A DNA stretch of 64,000 nt. It comes from JAVWMQ01 sp036646055. GTDB lineage: Bacteria > Bacillota > Clostridia > Peptostreptococcales > Anaerovoracaceae. The position numbers were made by a program, and so were the translations under genes. Positions 48,915 to 57,183 of the stretch are shown here, in pieces (positions within the stretch are counted from its first letter, which is position 1; every line of letters starts with the position of its first letter). The stretch lies in contig JAVXMY010000006.1 in the NCBI GenBank assembly GCA_036646055.1, forward strand, positions 1-64,000, given 5' to 3'. The notes below the pieces were generated by a model, which was not told the DNA's origin, searched no databases, and saw only the letters and a list, made by a program, of their open reading frames with translations.

Positions 48915-48965
48915 CGAACTATATACTTACCTAAATAATCTTAAATAAGCTATAAGGGGAGAAAA

Positions 48966-49439
48966 ATGAAAAGATTGAAGAGGAAAAGAGAAATCGTAAT
49001 AAATAAAGAAAATAGAAATGAATTTTGTGCATATTGCGGACATAGATTTGTTCCTGGAGACTTAGCTGTATTGTGCGTGTTTGAAGAAACGGGAAAAGAG
49101 GATTATATAAGAATGCTCTGCAGCTCATGTAAAAGCAAAAGATATATCGCGGAAGAAGAAATTGTAACAATAGTAGAAAAGAAGGCTACCGCAGATCCAG
49201 TAGAAAGAAAAATGACGAAGCAAGAAGTCACCGAACTTATGAATAGCAAATCTAATATAAGCTTCTTGGAAGGGATATATTTAATTCCTTCAGGAACATC
49301 AGAAGATGTAAATTTTACTTTTGGAGAGGATGAAATAAAAGGCGATGTAAAGTTTATAAAAATAAGCAATGGGATAATTCAAAGTTTGGCAACAAAAGAT
49401 ATTAATGATGTTAAAAGTTGTTTTACTACATATATATAG
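48966..49439 (+). CDS. hypothetical prophage protein with a zinc-ribbon-like N-terminus
   Basis: A 157-residue protein. CAYCGHRF...CSSCKSKR (about residues 21-58) gives two CxxC pairs that could bind zinc. The C-terminal half (about 80-157) is mixed alpha/beta without a known motif. Ribosome site AAGGGGAG. It precedes the Rep gene on the same strand. I do not recognise the family. Confidence 0.55.
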   Translation: MKRLKRKREIVINKENRNEFCAYCGHRFVPGDLAVLCVFEETGKEDYIRMLCSSCKSKRYIAEEEIVTIVEKKATADPVERKMTKQEVTELMNSKSNISFLEGIYLIPSGTSEDVNFTFGEDEIKGDVKFIKISNGIIQSLATKDINDVKSCFTTYI

Positions 49440-49449
49440 TTAGAAAAAA

Positions 49450-49524
49450 GCCTGACTGATTAATTTCAGCCAGGCATAGCATTAGGCAAAAAAGCCAGGC
49501 GGGATGTGAGTTCCCTTTAATGCT
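49450..49524 (+). other. structured intergenic element upstream of rep
   Basis: First hairpin: GCCTGACTGA (49450-49459) with TCAG-C-CAGGC (49466-49475). Then a possible three-way junction: AGCATTA (49478-49484) closes with TAATGCT (49518-49524) around two small hairpins, GGC-A6-GCC and GGGA-TGTGAG-TTCCC. It lies about 50 bp before the HUH Rep gene, where an origin or a regulatory RNA would be expected. Confidence 0.5.
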
Positions 49525-49573
49525 TGATTAGTGTATTAAAGTTATAACCAATAGATATATATTAGAGGATAAT

Positions 49574-50383
49574 ATGAAAACAGTAAGAGAGATATGCGTG
49601 ACAAAAAAAGTGATAGATGTTGTGGTGAAGGGCTCATCAGGAAACCATAAAGATAAAAGAGCAAAAAGAACAAACATCACAGCAGAAAAAGTTGCGAAAA
49701 ATAATGAGAGGCTTAGTTGGAGAAAGTTAAATAATATCCTTAATGCAAATTGTGATAAATCTTGGTGGCATATGACAATGACTCATAGAGTAGCACCAAA
49801 TGAAAAGGGTGCGGAAAGAGAACTAAAAAATTGCTTTAGAAGAATATCTAGAGAACTGAAAAAAAGTGGAAAAGAATTCAAGTGGATTGTAGTTACTGAA
49901 TATGAGAACGCTAGAATTCATCATCACGTAATTACAAATGCAGATTTAGATATAGTAAGAGATAAGTGGAAGAGTGGAATAGTATTGGCTAGACCTCTTG
50001 ATGATGGGCCAAATTATATAAGACTTGCTGTATACCTAATCAAAGAGACTAGAAAAACATTTAGAAATAAAAATGTGAACAAAATGAGATATAGCCATTC
50101 GAGAAATTTAATAATACCAGAGGTGAAAGTTGAGACTGTATCATCAAGACTTTTGTTTAGTGAACCTAAAGCGTGGAAGGGATATTTTATAGATAAAGAG
50201 ACAGTGAGGAGATATGTGCATCCAATTACTGGGCTAGAACATCTCGAATACACAATGATCTCACTAGATGAAAATCCAAGAGTGAAAAAATATTACAATG
50301 GAAAAAAGAAAAAACGTGAAAACTTTAAAAAATATATTAATTCAGTAGAAGAACAATTAAGCCTATTAGATGGGCTTGCTTAA
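49574..50383 (+). CDS. HUH-type rolling-circle replication initiator-like protein
   Basis: A 269-residue protein. WWHMTMTHR (motif 1), ENARIHHHVIT (the HUH metal motif, about residues 115-125) and YIRLAVYLIKET (candidate catalytic tyrosine, about 155-166) match the ordered motifs of Rep/Gpa-like rolling-circle nucleases. In clostridial prophages such genes stand in the early region and may nick an origin. The upstream structured element at 49450-49524 could be that origin. The lysine-rich C-terminus ends in VEEQLSLLDGLA, a possible DNA-clamp-binding peptide (QLSLL). Confidence 0.7.
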   Translation: MKTVREICVTKKVIDVVVKGSSGNHKDKRAKRTNITAEKVAKNNERLSWRKLNNILNANCDKSWWHMTMTHRVAPNEKGAERELKNCFRRISRELKKSGKEFKWIVVTEYENARIHHHVITNADLDIVRDKWKSGIVLARPLDDGPNYIRLAVYLIKETRKTFRNKNVNKMRYSHSRNLIIPEVKVETVSSRLLFSEPKAWKGYFIDKETVRRYVHPITGLEHLEYTMISLDENPRVKKYYNGKKKKRENFKKYINSVEEQLSLLDGLA

Positions 50384-50406
50384 AATACCAAAAAGGAGGT
50401 GTCGCA

Positions 50407-50790
50407 ATGACGAAGAAAGAACTGAATCAAGTCTATTATCTAAACAAAGAGATTGAAATGTGGAAACAACAATTGGCCAAGATAAATCTTGGTATACCGA
50501 ATCTAAAAGTTGACGGTATGCCTAGATCACAAAGGTCTCCTGATGAAACGGGAGACAATATTGTAAATGCAGCAGATATTGAAAGCAGGATCAATAGTTT
50601 GCTTGAAGAACTATTAATAAAACAAAAGTGCTTAATTGACTTCATATCATCAATTGACGATTCAGTGTTAAGGCAGATTCTAAATTACAGATGTTTACAG
50701 CTGAAGCCATGGAATGATGTGGCAGATTTAATTGGCGGATGTAATACTTCTGATAGTGTGCGCCAAATGTTTCATCGCAATTTTAATTAA
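50407..50790 (+). CDS. DUF1492/ArpU-like phage late regulator
   Basis: A 127-residue protein. An N-terminal coiled-coil region (NKEIEMWKQQLAKINLG; ESRINSLLEELLIKQKCLID) is followed by a sigma-4-like helix-turn-helix (LRQILNYRCLQLKPWNDVAD / SDSVRQMFHRNF). Proteins of this kind switch on late phage genes. The region after it (50791-50895) contains a TGTCACAAATGTCACA repeat and a terminator, typical of the late-promoter position. Ribosome site AAAGGAGGTG. Confidence 0.75.
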   Translation: MTKKELNQVYYLNKEIEMWKQQLAKINLGIPNLKVDGMPRSQRSPDETGDNIVNAADIESRINSLLEELLIKQKCLIDFISSIDDSVLRQILNYRCLQLKPWNDVADLIGGCNTSDSVRQMFHRNFN

Positions 50791-50843
50791 GTTGTCACAA
50801 ATGTCACAAGGGACTGTGGTATAGTGTAAGTAGAAAAAAACGA

Positions 50844-50875
50844 ACACATCACAGAGAAAAGTGATGTGTTTTTTT
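50844..50875 (+). terminator. terminator/attenuator before the late genes
   Basis: ACACATCAC (50844-50852) and GTGATGTGT (50861-50869) with an 8-nt loop and T7. Upstream, TGTCACAA and TGTCACAA direct repeats (around 50803-50820) may be the binding site of the DUF1492-like protein. Confidence 0.8.
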
Positions 50876-50895
50876 ATAAGTGAAAAGAGGGCATT

Positions 50896-51093
50896 ATGAG
50901 ATTTGAAATAGTAGAAGAACTAGGGATTGTTGGTAGAGATGAAAAAGGAAACACTAAAAGACTTGTTTTGGCCAAGTGGTACGATAAACCACCTGTCTAT
51001 GAAGTGAGGTCCTTTAGCAGTGACGGTACACCTCTAAAAAGAGCTGGACTATCACCAGAAGAATTTGAGAATTTAAAAGACCTTATAGTCTAA
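50896..51093 (+). CDS. YdbC/PC4-like single-stranded DNA-binding protein
   Basis: A 65-residue protein. FEIVEELGIVG, LVLAKWYDKPPVYEVRSFS and LSPEEFENLKDL align with the YdbC/PC4 fold, a small beta-sheet plus helix that binds ssDNA as a dimer. In phages it may aid transcription or replication. The assignment rests on pattern similarity only. Ribosome site AAAGAGGG. Confidence 0.55.
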   Translation: MRFEIVEELGIVGRDEKGNTKRLVLAKWYDKPPVYEVRSFSSDGTPLKRAGLSPEEFENLKDLIV

Positions 51094-51175
51094 TATATAA
51101 GTCTATGAATAGATAAGACTATAGAGTGAGAACAATGGAAATCACTCTATAGTCTAGAGAGAGTCGTAAAAAGAA

Positions 51176-51796
51176 ATGAGCAATAATTTATGGAAAAAAA
51201 ACATAAAGCCATACCTAAAAGAAATTGAAAGATGGATAGCATCAGGGATGGTGCCAAAAGAAGTATCAACAAAACTAAATGTTAGTTATTCAACGTTTAT
51301 GAGGTGTGCAAAGAAACATCCTGAGCTAAAAGATGCTATAAAAAACGGAGAGAATCAAAAGGCTAGAACCATAGAAAAGGCTTTGGACAGCGCAGGAACT
51401 TCAATAAAAAAAACACCCCCTCCCCCTATGACAACTCACGTGAAAGAAAAGGGGAAAAGACTTGACCAAAATGGACCACATAGAAAAGCATTTGAACGAA
51501 ACAAGAAGCGAATATATGCCACGCAAAATGTATGTGGGATATGCGGTAGGCCTGTAGATAAATCACTGAAATATCCTGATCCATTATCACCTTGCATTGA
51601 CCATATAATTCCTATTGCAAAAGGCGGTCATCCAAGTGATATCAGTAACTTGCAGCTTACTCATTGGACGTGCAACAGACAGAAGTCTGACAAGATTTTA
51701 AATTCAACATCAGAAAAAAATAATAATCAAATTATTATAAGTAATCGAATATTACCACAGTCCATTGATTGGACAAAATATAAAGCTAAAAAGTAA
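51176..51796 (+). CDS. fusion of a terminase-small-subunit-like HTH with an HNH endonuclease
   Basis: A 206-residue protein. The N-terminal 75 residues (WIASGMVPKEVSTKLNVSYS; AKKHPELKDAIKNGENQKA) resemble the helix-turn-helix of small terminase subunits. After a proline-rich joint (KKTPPPPMTTHV) the C-terminal part is an HNH nuclease with CGICGRPV, SPCIDHIIPIAKGGHPSDIS and LTHWTCNRQKSD (zinc cysteines and catalytic His). HNH proteins next to portal and terminase genes assist headful packaging. The two halves are usually separate genes, so this may be a deletion-born fusion. It overlaps an open frame leading to the portal gene. Confidence 0.65.
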   Translation: MSNNLWKKNIKPYLKEIERWIASGMVPKEVSTKLNVSYSTFMRCAKKHPELKDAIKNGENQKARTIEKALDSAGTSIKKTPPPPMTTHVKEKGKRLDQNGPHRKAFERNKKRIYATQNVCGICGRPVDKSLKYPDPLSPCIDHIIPIAKGGHPSDISNLQLTHWTCNRQKSDKILNSTSEKNNNQIIISNRILPQSIDWTKYKAKK

Positions 51797-51896
51797 AAAG
51801 AAAAGAGGGGGCATACCTCCCCCACCCCTAGTGCATCGGAACTTCAAGCCGTCACTACGTATTTTTTCTCATGAAGAGTTGAAGAGGAGTAAAAAA

Positions 51897-53228
51897 ATGG
51901 CAACAAATAACAAAGGTCCTGCTAATTTAAAGCGAAAATTAGAAGAAAAAAAGGCACGAGCTATACTTAGGTATAAATACTATGAAATGAAAGAGCGGAA
52001 TATTGACAGAGGGATAGTGATACCTCCTGAGCTGAAAGAACTTTACAGAAGTACTTTAGGCTGGTGTACCAAGTCAGTAGATGTAATGGCGGATAGATTA
52101 ATATTTAGAGAATTTGAAGAGGACAACTTCGAAATGAATGAAATATTCAATATGAATAACCCTGATACTCTATTTGACAGTGCCATTTTGTCAGCACTAA
52201 TCAGTTCTTGTTGTTTTATATATATATCACCAGATAAAGACGGCTATCCAAGGCTGCAGGTCATTGATGGGGCTAATGCTACAGGGGTTATAGACCCAAT
52301 TACAGGTCTTATGACAGAAGGATATGCGGTGTTGGAGAAAGATGCAAACGGAACATCAATTCAAGAAGCATATTTCACTACAGAATCCACATATTACTAC
52401 CAAAAAGGTAAGGCCTATTTGGTAACTAAAAACCCGGCACCATACGCATTATTAGTGCCTATTATATACAGACCTGATGCAGTAAGACCATTTGGGAGAT
52501 CTAGAATTAGTAGAGCTGCAATGTATTTCCAAAAATACGCCAAAAGAACACTAGAGAGATCAGATGTATCTGCAGAATTCTATTCGTTTCCCCAAAAATA
52601 CGTAGTAGGTACGAATCCTGACAATGATCCAATGGACAAGTGGAAAGCAACGATTTCAACAATGTTGGAATTCACATCAGATGAAGAGGGCAACAAACCT
52701 TCACTAGGTCAGTTTACACAGCAAGCAATGACACCTTTTATTGAACAACTAAGAACAGCTGCAGCAGGATTTGCTGGAGAAACAGGGCTAACACTAGATG
52801 ATCTAGGATTCATATCGGATAATCCATCAAGCGCAGAAGCAATTAAAGCATCTCATGAAACATTAAGAGCAGCAGCAAGAAAGGCACAGAGAACCTTTGG
52901 CGCGGGATTCCTTAATGTTGGATATCTTGCAGCTTGTTTAAGAGATAACTTCCCATACGAACGAAGACAAGTTTATTTAACTAAGCCAAAATGGGAACCA
53001 GTATTTGAACCTGATGCGGCAACTTTATCAAGTATAGGAGATGGTGCTATAAAAATAAACCAAACTGTGCCAGGATATTTCGATAGTAAAACATTAAGAG
53101 AACTAACGGGAATTAAGGGATCTAGTTCAGAAATTAAAATTAATAGTACAACACTCAAAGAAGAACCTAAGCTTGTTGAATCTACAAATACAACAGAGGC
53201 AAGGCAAATTCTAAATGGTGAATTATAA
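51897..53228 (+). CDS. phage portal protein
   Basis: A 443-residue protein beginning MATNNKGPANLKRKLEEKKA. LYRSTLGWCTKSVDVMADRL, RPFGRSRISRAAMYFQKYAK and DPMDKWKATISTMLEF are typical of SPP1 Gp6-like portals, the dodecameric ring through which DNA enters the capsid. AGAGGAGT before ATG 51897 sets the start; the earlier in-frame extension includes a C/G-rich intergenic hairpin and is rejected. The stop overlaps the MuF gene by one base (TAATG). Full length and apparently intact. Confidence 0.8.
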   Translation: MATNNKGPANLKRKLEEKKARAILRYKYYEMKERNIDRGIVIPPELKELYRSTLGWCTKSVDVMADRLIFREFEEDNFEMNEIFNMNNPDTLFDSAILSALISSCCFIYISPDKDGYPRLQVIDGANATGVIDPITGLMTEGYAVLEKDANGTSIQEAYFTTESTYYYQKGKAYLVTKNPAPYALLVPIIYRPDAVRPFGRSRISRAAMYFQKYAKRTLERSDVSAEFYSFPQKYVVGTNPDNDPMDKWKATISTMLEFTSDEEGNKPSLGQFTQQAMTPFIEQLRTAAAGFAGETGLTLDDLGFISDNPSSAEAIKASHETLRAAARKAQRTFGAGFLNVGYLAACLRDNFPYERRQVYLTKPKWEPVFEPDAATLSSIGDGAIKINQTVPGYFDSKTLRELTGIKGSSSEIKINSTTLKEEPKLVESTNTTEARQILNGEL

Positions 53229-54313
53229 TGGCAAAGAAAGATATAGATATTGTTCCTGAACTTTTAGAAAAAATAAAGTTAGAATTTGAAGAGGCAATAG
53301 CGAAAGATAAGCATCTTAAAGAAATACTAAATTATATATCTTCAGGTAAAGGAGAGTATGAAGTAGCAGATGGAATAGCGATTGAATTCGGGGAAAAATT
53401 AAGAGATGTTTTTAAGCAAAACATAACTAAAGAAATATTGCCTGATGGAAAGATGTACTATAACATTGCAGAGCGCATTTTAAGGCCTACCTTAACAAAT
53501 AACTATGACTTGATATCAAAGGCCGCAGAGGAACTCCAAACTAACTTAAATAAGAGTGTGGGGATAGGGATTAAAGGCATTAAGCCTGAATTAAATAAAG
53601 ATAAGATAGAGGGTCTCATCAATAAGGTTTGTTGGTATGATGATTATGATAAAGCTGCTTGGGTTCTAGATGAACCAATAGTAAACTTTAGCCAAAGTAT
53701 AGTTGATGATGCAGTAAGAACAAATGCTGAATTTCATGCAAAGTCAGGAATAAGGGCAACGGTAGAAAGAATTGCGACTGGAAAGCCATGTGAATATTGC
53801 TCAAAACTAGAAGGCAGATATACATACCCTGATGTACCTGAAGACGTGTATAGAAGACACAGGAGTTGCAAATGCATAGTCAGTTATATGCCAGGAGATG
53901 GTAGAAAACAAAATGTACATACTAAAAAGTGGACTGATCCAAAAGAAAGTGATAAGATAGAGCAAAGAAAAACTATAAGTACTAAAAGTGTAAAGAGTAA
54001 AGAAAAAGTTAAAAAAAATTTACAAGATATCGAACTTATAGAGAATAATAAGAAAAGTGTAGAAAAGGATTTATATAAGCAAAAGACAAAATCAATCGAA
54101 AAGTCAATAGAGAATATTACTAAAAAGATGGTAGAACATAAAAAATATATAGATAACCCTAAATTGAAAGATAAGTATTTTGAAAGCAAGGATATTAGAT
54201 ATCAAGAAGGTCTAAAGAGGCATTGGAAACATGAGGTTATTAAATTTGAAGAAGCTATAGAACGTAGGAAGAAAGAGTTATATAGGAGAAGTGAAGATGA
54301 AAAAAACAATTAG
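53228..54313 (+). CDS. MuF-type phage head protein with a variable C-terminal extension
   Basis: A 361-residue protein. The minor-head (MuF/SPP1 Gp7-like) region includes ARTNAEFHAKSGIRATVERI, the paired cysteines of KPCEYCSKLEGRYTYPDVPE and the ending VYRRHRSCKCIVSYMPG (about 165-220). The remaining 140 residues are lysine-rich and coiled-coil in character, ending IRYQEGLKRHWKHEVIKFEE. MuF proteins of temperate Firmicute phages often carry C-terminal polymorphic toxin domains; the extension plus a small downstream gene fits that pattern but no toxin motif is proven. It overlaps the next gene by 17 bp. Confidence 0.7.
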   Translation: MAKKDIDIVPELLEKIKLEFEEAIAKDKHLKEILNYISSGKGEYEVADGIAIEFGEKLRDVFKQNITKEILPDGKMYYNIAERILRPTLTNNYDLISKAAEELQTNLNKSVGIGIKGIKPELNKDKIEGLINKVCWYDDYDKAAWVLDEPIVNFSQSIVDDAVRTNAEFHAKSGIRATVERIATGKPCEYCSKLEGRYTYPDVPEDVYRRHRSCKCIVSYMPGDGRKQNVHTKKWTDPKESDKIEQRKTISTKSVKSKEKVKKNLQDIELIENNKKSVEKDLYKQKTKSIEKSIENITKKMVEHKKYIDNPKLKDKYFESKDIRYQEGLKRHWKHEVIKFEEAIERRKKELYRRSEDEKNN

Positions 54314-54524
54314 TGATGATGCAATAAAATATATAGTTGGAAGAATATTAGAAAAAGCAGAAGATGCTGTAAAGGAAAGTGAAAAAAATCTTTCTGATCA
54401 GTTTAATTCTGGAAGAAGATTAGGATACTACGAAGTTCTAGACGTATTGAAATCTGAACTAGATATTCAAGAGTTTGATTTGAAATCAATGGGTATAGAT
54501 ATTGATTTGGAGAAAATAATATAA
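54297..54524 (+). CDS. small acidic protein, candidate immunity gene
   Basis: A 75-residue helical protein (MKKTISDDAIKYIVGRILEK; NSGRRLGYYEVLDVLKSELD) overlapping the MuF gene end. Acidic composition and position directly after a MuF protein with a variable tail are what one expects of an immunity protein. I do not recognise the family. ATG 54297 follows AGGAGAA by 9 nt. Confidence 0.5.
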   Translation: MKKTISDDAIKYIVGRILEKAEDAVKESEKNLSDQFNSGRRLGYYEVLDVLKSELDIQEFDLKSMGIDIDLEKII

Positions 54525-54537
54525 ATACAGTTTGATT

Positions 54538-54579
54538 AACCACCTTAACTAGGTGGTTTTTTAGTACATAGGAGAAGAT
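54538..54579 (+). repeat. cassette-boundary hairpin and RBS module, copy 1
   Basis: AACCACCT-TAACT-AGGTGGTT (54538-54558) with T-run, then TTAGTACATAGGAGAAGAT leading into ATG. The same hairpin, T-run, TTAGTA and GGAGAAGA-ATG arrangement recurs at 55121-55158. It can act as a terminator and start a new translation unit. Confidence 0.75.
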
Positions 54580-54906
54580 ATGAAAATTAGGACTAGATGA
54601 GGTTGAAACAAAGGTTAAAGTTGAAAATAATTTGAAACAACTTGAAAAAACAAAGAAAGAAGATATAATAAAAACAAATCACTTAAAAGAAAGAATGGAT
54701 CAGAGAAAGATTAAAGTAAAAGAAATAGATGAGGCCTTAAAGAATCCATTACACATTGATGAAATAAAAATAGATGATTTTGGGCGAAAAAGTCAGAAAC
54801 ACATAGGTGAAGAAGTTACTGTTATAAAAACCCTGATACTGGAGCAACAATAACATCATGGAGAACGGGTACTAAAACAAAGAATAAATATAGAAACGGT
54901 GGATGA
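54580..54906 (+). pseudogene. frameshifted small gene, candidate orphan toxin domain
   Basis: ATG 54580 soon stops (MKIRTR). A second frame carries GLDEVETKVKVENNLKQLEK, TNHLKERMDQRKIKVKEIDE and ALKNPLHIDEIKIDDFGRKS followed by QKHIGEEVTV; a third frame continues NPDTGATITSWRTGTKTKNK to the TGA at 54904. The joined text looks like one small domain ending in the T-WRTGTKTKNKY pattern seen in RNase-type (BECR-like) toxin tails. Two frameshifts make it non-functional. It is followed by a small acidic gene. Confidence 0.5.
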
Positions 54907-54907
54907 A

Positions 54908-55105
54908 ATGTTTAGTGAGAAGCAAATTAAATATATGAAAAATAACGGAATAGTAGTAGAGTTTATTAATCCTTCTGATGATGAATTATTCAAGATTGAA
55001 GAGGTAATATCAACAAGACTTCAGATTTATGGCTTTGATAAAAATTATGAGATAACAGAAGACGGACTAATATGTGAAGAAATATTAGACCTTCTAGCAA
55101 TGTAA
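54908..55105 (+). CDS. small acidic protein, second candidate immunity gene
   Basis: A 65-residue protein (MFSEKQIKYMKNNGIVVEFI; SDDELFKIEEVISTRLQIYG), strongly acidic. It directly follows the broken toxin-like gene and is followed by a boundary hairpin. Position and charge suggest an immunity protein kept after loss of its toxin. Family unknown. GTG 54899 is an alternative start. Confidence 0.5.
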   Translation: MFSEKQIKYMKNNGIVVEFINPSDDELFKIEEVISTRLQIYGFDKNYEITEDGLICEEILDLLAM

Positions 55106-55120
55106 TATATAAAAATTATT

Positions 55121-55158
55121 AACCACCTCAAGCAGGTGGTTTTTTAGTAGGAGAAGAC
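55121..55158 (+). repeat. cassette-boundary hairpin and RBS module, copy 2
   Basis: AACCACCT-CAAGC-AGGTGGTT (55121-55141), T-run, TTAGTAGGAGAAGAC then ATG. It is nearly the same as the module at 54538-54579 except for the loop and a CATA deletion. Confidence 0.75.
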
Positions 55159-55509
55159 ATGAGTGAAAAAAGAATAGGCAATCAGTATCCCACTCAAAGT
55201 TATATACTCCCATACCAAAAAACAAATGTTGAAGAGGCTGTAGAACTTTACGAAAAATCAAAAAGAAAAGCGCAGCAGTGGCAAAAGATATTACTATCTC
55301 ATATATTAGCCCTAAATGAAGATGGGTTGTGGGTTCATACTAAATTCGGATATTCTCTACCGAGAAGAAATGGTAAAAATGAAGTAGCGGTGGCGAGAGA
55401 GTTTTATGGACTAATAAAAGGCGAAAATATCTTGCATACAGCCCACAGAACAACCAAGGCAAAACATTTTCATAGGATCCACAAACAAAACCCAATTCTT
55501 GACGGATAA
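55159..55509 (+). pseudogene. terL: terminase large subunit, N-terminal fragment
   Basis: The first 100-odd residues of a TerL-like ATPase: TQSYILPYQKTNVEEAVELY, WQKILLSHILALNEDGLWVH, the Walker-A-like FGYSLPRRNGKNEVAVARE and ILHTAHRTT. The Walker B, C-motif and nuclease domains are missing. The frame runs out 30-40 nt into VirE sequence and stops (ILDG). So packaging cannot be performed by this copy. Confidence 0.75.
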
Positions 55510-55999
55510 GACGGGTAATCGTAGATTCTACCCAGTAAAAGTCAATTGCAGCGGATATGATTTATTTAATCACGAGGCGGAAATCAAAGAGGATATCAAG
55601 CAATGCTGGGCAGAGGCACTTGCTAAAAAAGGTACGGATTTTATGCAGCCATTTGCGAAATACGAATTGATAAAGGAAATAAGAGAAGCGCAGACGGATG
55701 CTATGGAAGATGATTTTAGAGTAGGGTTGATAGACGAATATCTAAGGGGTGTTGATGAAGTATGTATTCCCGAAATATGGACACGTGCATTAAAGAATGA
55801 ATTTAGAAAACCTACTAAAAAAGACTCTAACGAGACAAGTCTTATATTGAGTGGATTTGAAAGTTGGGAAAGACAACCTAAGGTGAAACGAATTAAGCAA
55901 TATGGCCCTCAAGCTTGGTGGAAACGAATTAAATATACAACGGATGTCCCTGAAGGATTTGAAGAAGAATTTAATGATTTTGAGAGTTTTGACGAATAG
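55475..55999 (+). pseudogene. VirE-family phage helicase/primase, C-terminal fragment
   Basis: From 55475 a different frame reads GSTNKTQFLTDKTGNRRFYP, the GTTN...FLTDxTGNRRFWPV motif of VirE-like P-loop replication proteins. It continues through VNCSGYDLFNHEAEIKEDIK and WAEALAKKGTDFM to an acidic end. The ATPase N-terminal half is missing. The junction with terL lies around 55455-55475. VirE normally lies in the early region, far from the packaging genes, so this join marks a rearrangement. Confidence 0.75.
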
Positions 56000-56052
56000 C
56001 CATATTAGATATTTACAAGTAATTGCAACGTTTTAATCAATTATGAAAAAGA

Positions 56053-56281
56053 TGTTTACACTTGTTTACAAGATGTTTACATCTAAAAAGTGTTGAAAAT
56101 TCAATATATGCAAGACTTTCTTTATAAAATGTAAATATGTAAACAATATTTAAAAGTTTAAAAAGTAGAGCAAAAGTTATACATTTAGACGCAAAAAGCA
56201 TTATATAGGGAAAGATGTTTACAAACATAGGTAAAAAAGTTCAATTATTGTTGAAAATATAACATTGCTTCGCTGTAAACA
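56053..56281. repeat. six copies of TGTTTACA, iteron-like cluster
   Basis: TGTTTACA at 56053-56060, 56063-56070, 56074-56081 and 56216-56223, and inverted TGTAAACA at 56138-56145 and 56274-56281; near copies (TGTAAATA) also occur. The first three are spaced 10 and 11 bp, one helical turn. The cluster fills the otherwise gene-free 56000-56321 region after the VirE fragment and is a candidate replication origin or operator array. Confidence 0.65.
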
Positions 56282-56321
56282 TATATGTAAATAAAGTAAC
56301 CAATACACCAAAAGGAGCAAT

Positions 56322-56519
56322 ATGAGAGTAAAAAGAGCTAAGGATCTAATCGAATCGAGAGGTCTAGTGAAGCATACATTAGGGAGCGAAACGAATTACT
56401 ATCATTTGACTGCGATTATATTAAGGACGTCGAATGAAGAATGGTATTGGCAAGCTGAATTAATGGTACCAGGAAGACATGAGGTAAGGATTGTCGGACT
56501 GGACGAAGTGGAGGAATAA
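56322..56519 (+). CDS. small prophage protein, unknown
   Basis: A 65-residue protein (MRVKRAKDLIESRGLVKHTL; EWYWQAELMVPGRHEVRIVG) with a compact alpha/beta look and an acidic end. Ribosome site AAAGGAG. It is 2 bp from the next gene. No family recognised. Confidence 0.5.
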   Translation: MRVKRAKDLIESRGLVKHTLGSETNYYHLTAIILRTSNEEWYWQAELMVPGRHEVRIVGLDEVEE

Positions 56520-56521
56520 GA

Positions 56522-57102
56522 ATGAATTATATTGAACAATTTTTAAAAGAAAACAACCTAAAAATAGGGCAGAAATTTAAACCAAAAAAAAGTAATGTTG
56601 AAGTTTGGTTTGATGATGAATATGAAATGCAGGGGGCAAGTCCGAACTGCGCAATACAATTTTTGACCGAGATTATGACGGGCAAGTTTGAGTTTGCAGA
56701 AGAACTACCGAAAAGATGGAGAGCAGGAATAAGAGGAGGTTATTGGTTTACGTCAGATGAGGGTTATGTCCTTGATTCGACCGAACAAGAGGATAGAATA
56801 GATGAATTTAGATGGGCCACAGGAAATTACTTTGAAACAGAAGAACAAGCCGAAGAATACAGGAAGAAACTGCTCATTAAACAAAAATATGCAGATATGA
56901 GCGATGTTACGGAAGAACAGAGAATGGATAAAGAATTCAGAAAATACTGTGCATACTATGGTTTGACAGAAAAAAAGTTGATGTTACCTGGTATACAAGT
57001 GCAGTTTTTGGAATTCCTTGTTTTTCAACAGAAGAAAAGTGTTGGAAGGCAATAAACGAGATAGGTGAAGAAGATTTTAAGAAATATGTGCTGGAGATAT
57101 AG
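56522..57102 (+). pseudogene. phage gene with C-terminal frameshift
   Basis: The open frame gives 177 residues, including GGYWFTSDEGYVLDSTEQED and ATGNYFETEEQAEEYRKKL, a text common in phage proteins that record per-row data or nucleic-acid contacts. Near 56995 the frame shifts: another frame continues AVFGIPCFSTEEKCWKAINE then IGEEDFKKYVLEI to a TAG at 57100, the natural-looking end. The protein is probably altered at its C-terminus only. Function unknown. Confidence 0.55.
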
Positions 57103-57183
57103 AAATGCAAACATTAAAAAGAAAAGGGAGAGCAAATTCTAGTTGATTATTGTTGAAAATACGTACATATATAAGGAGAAATG

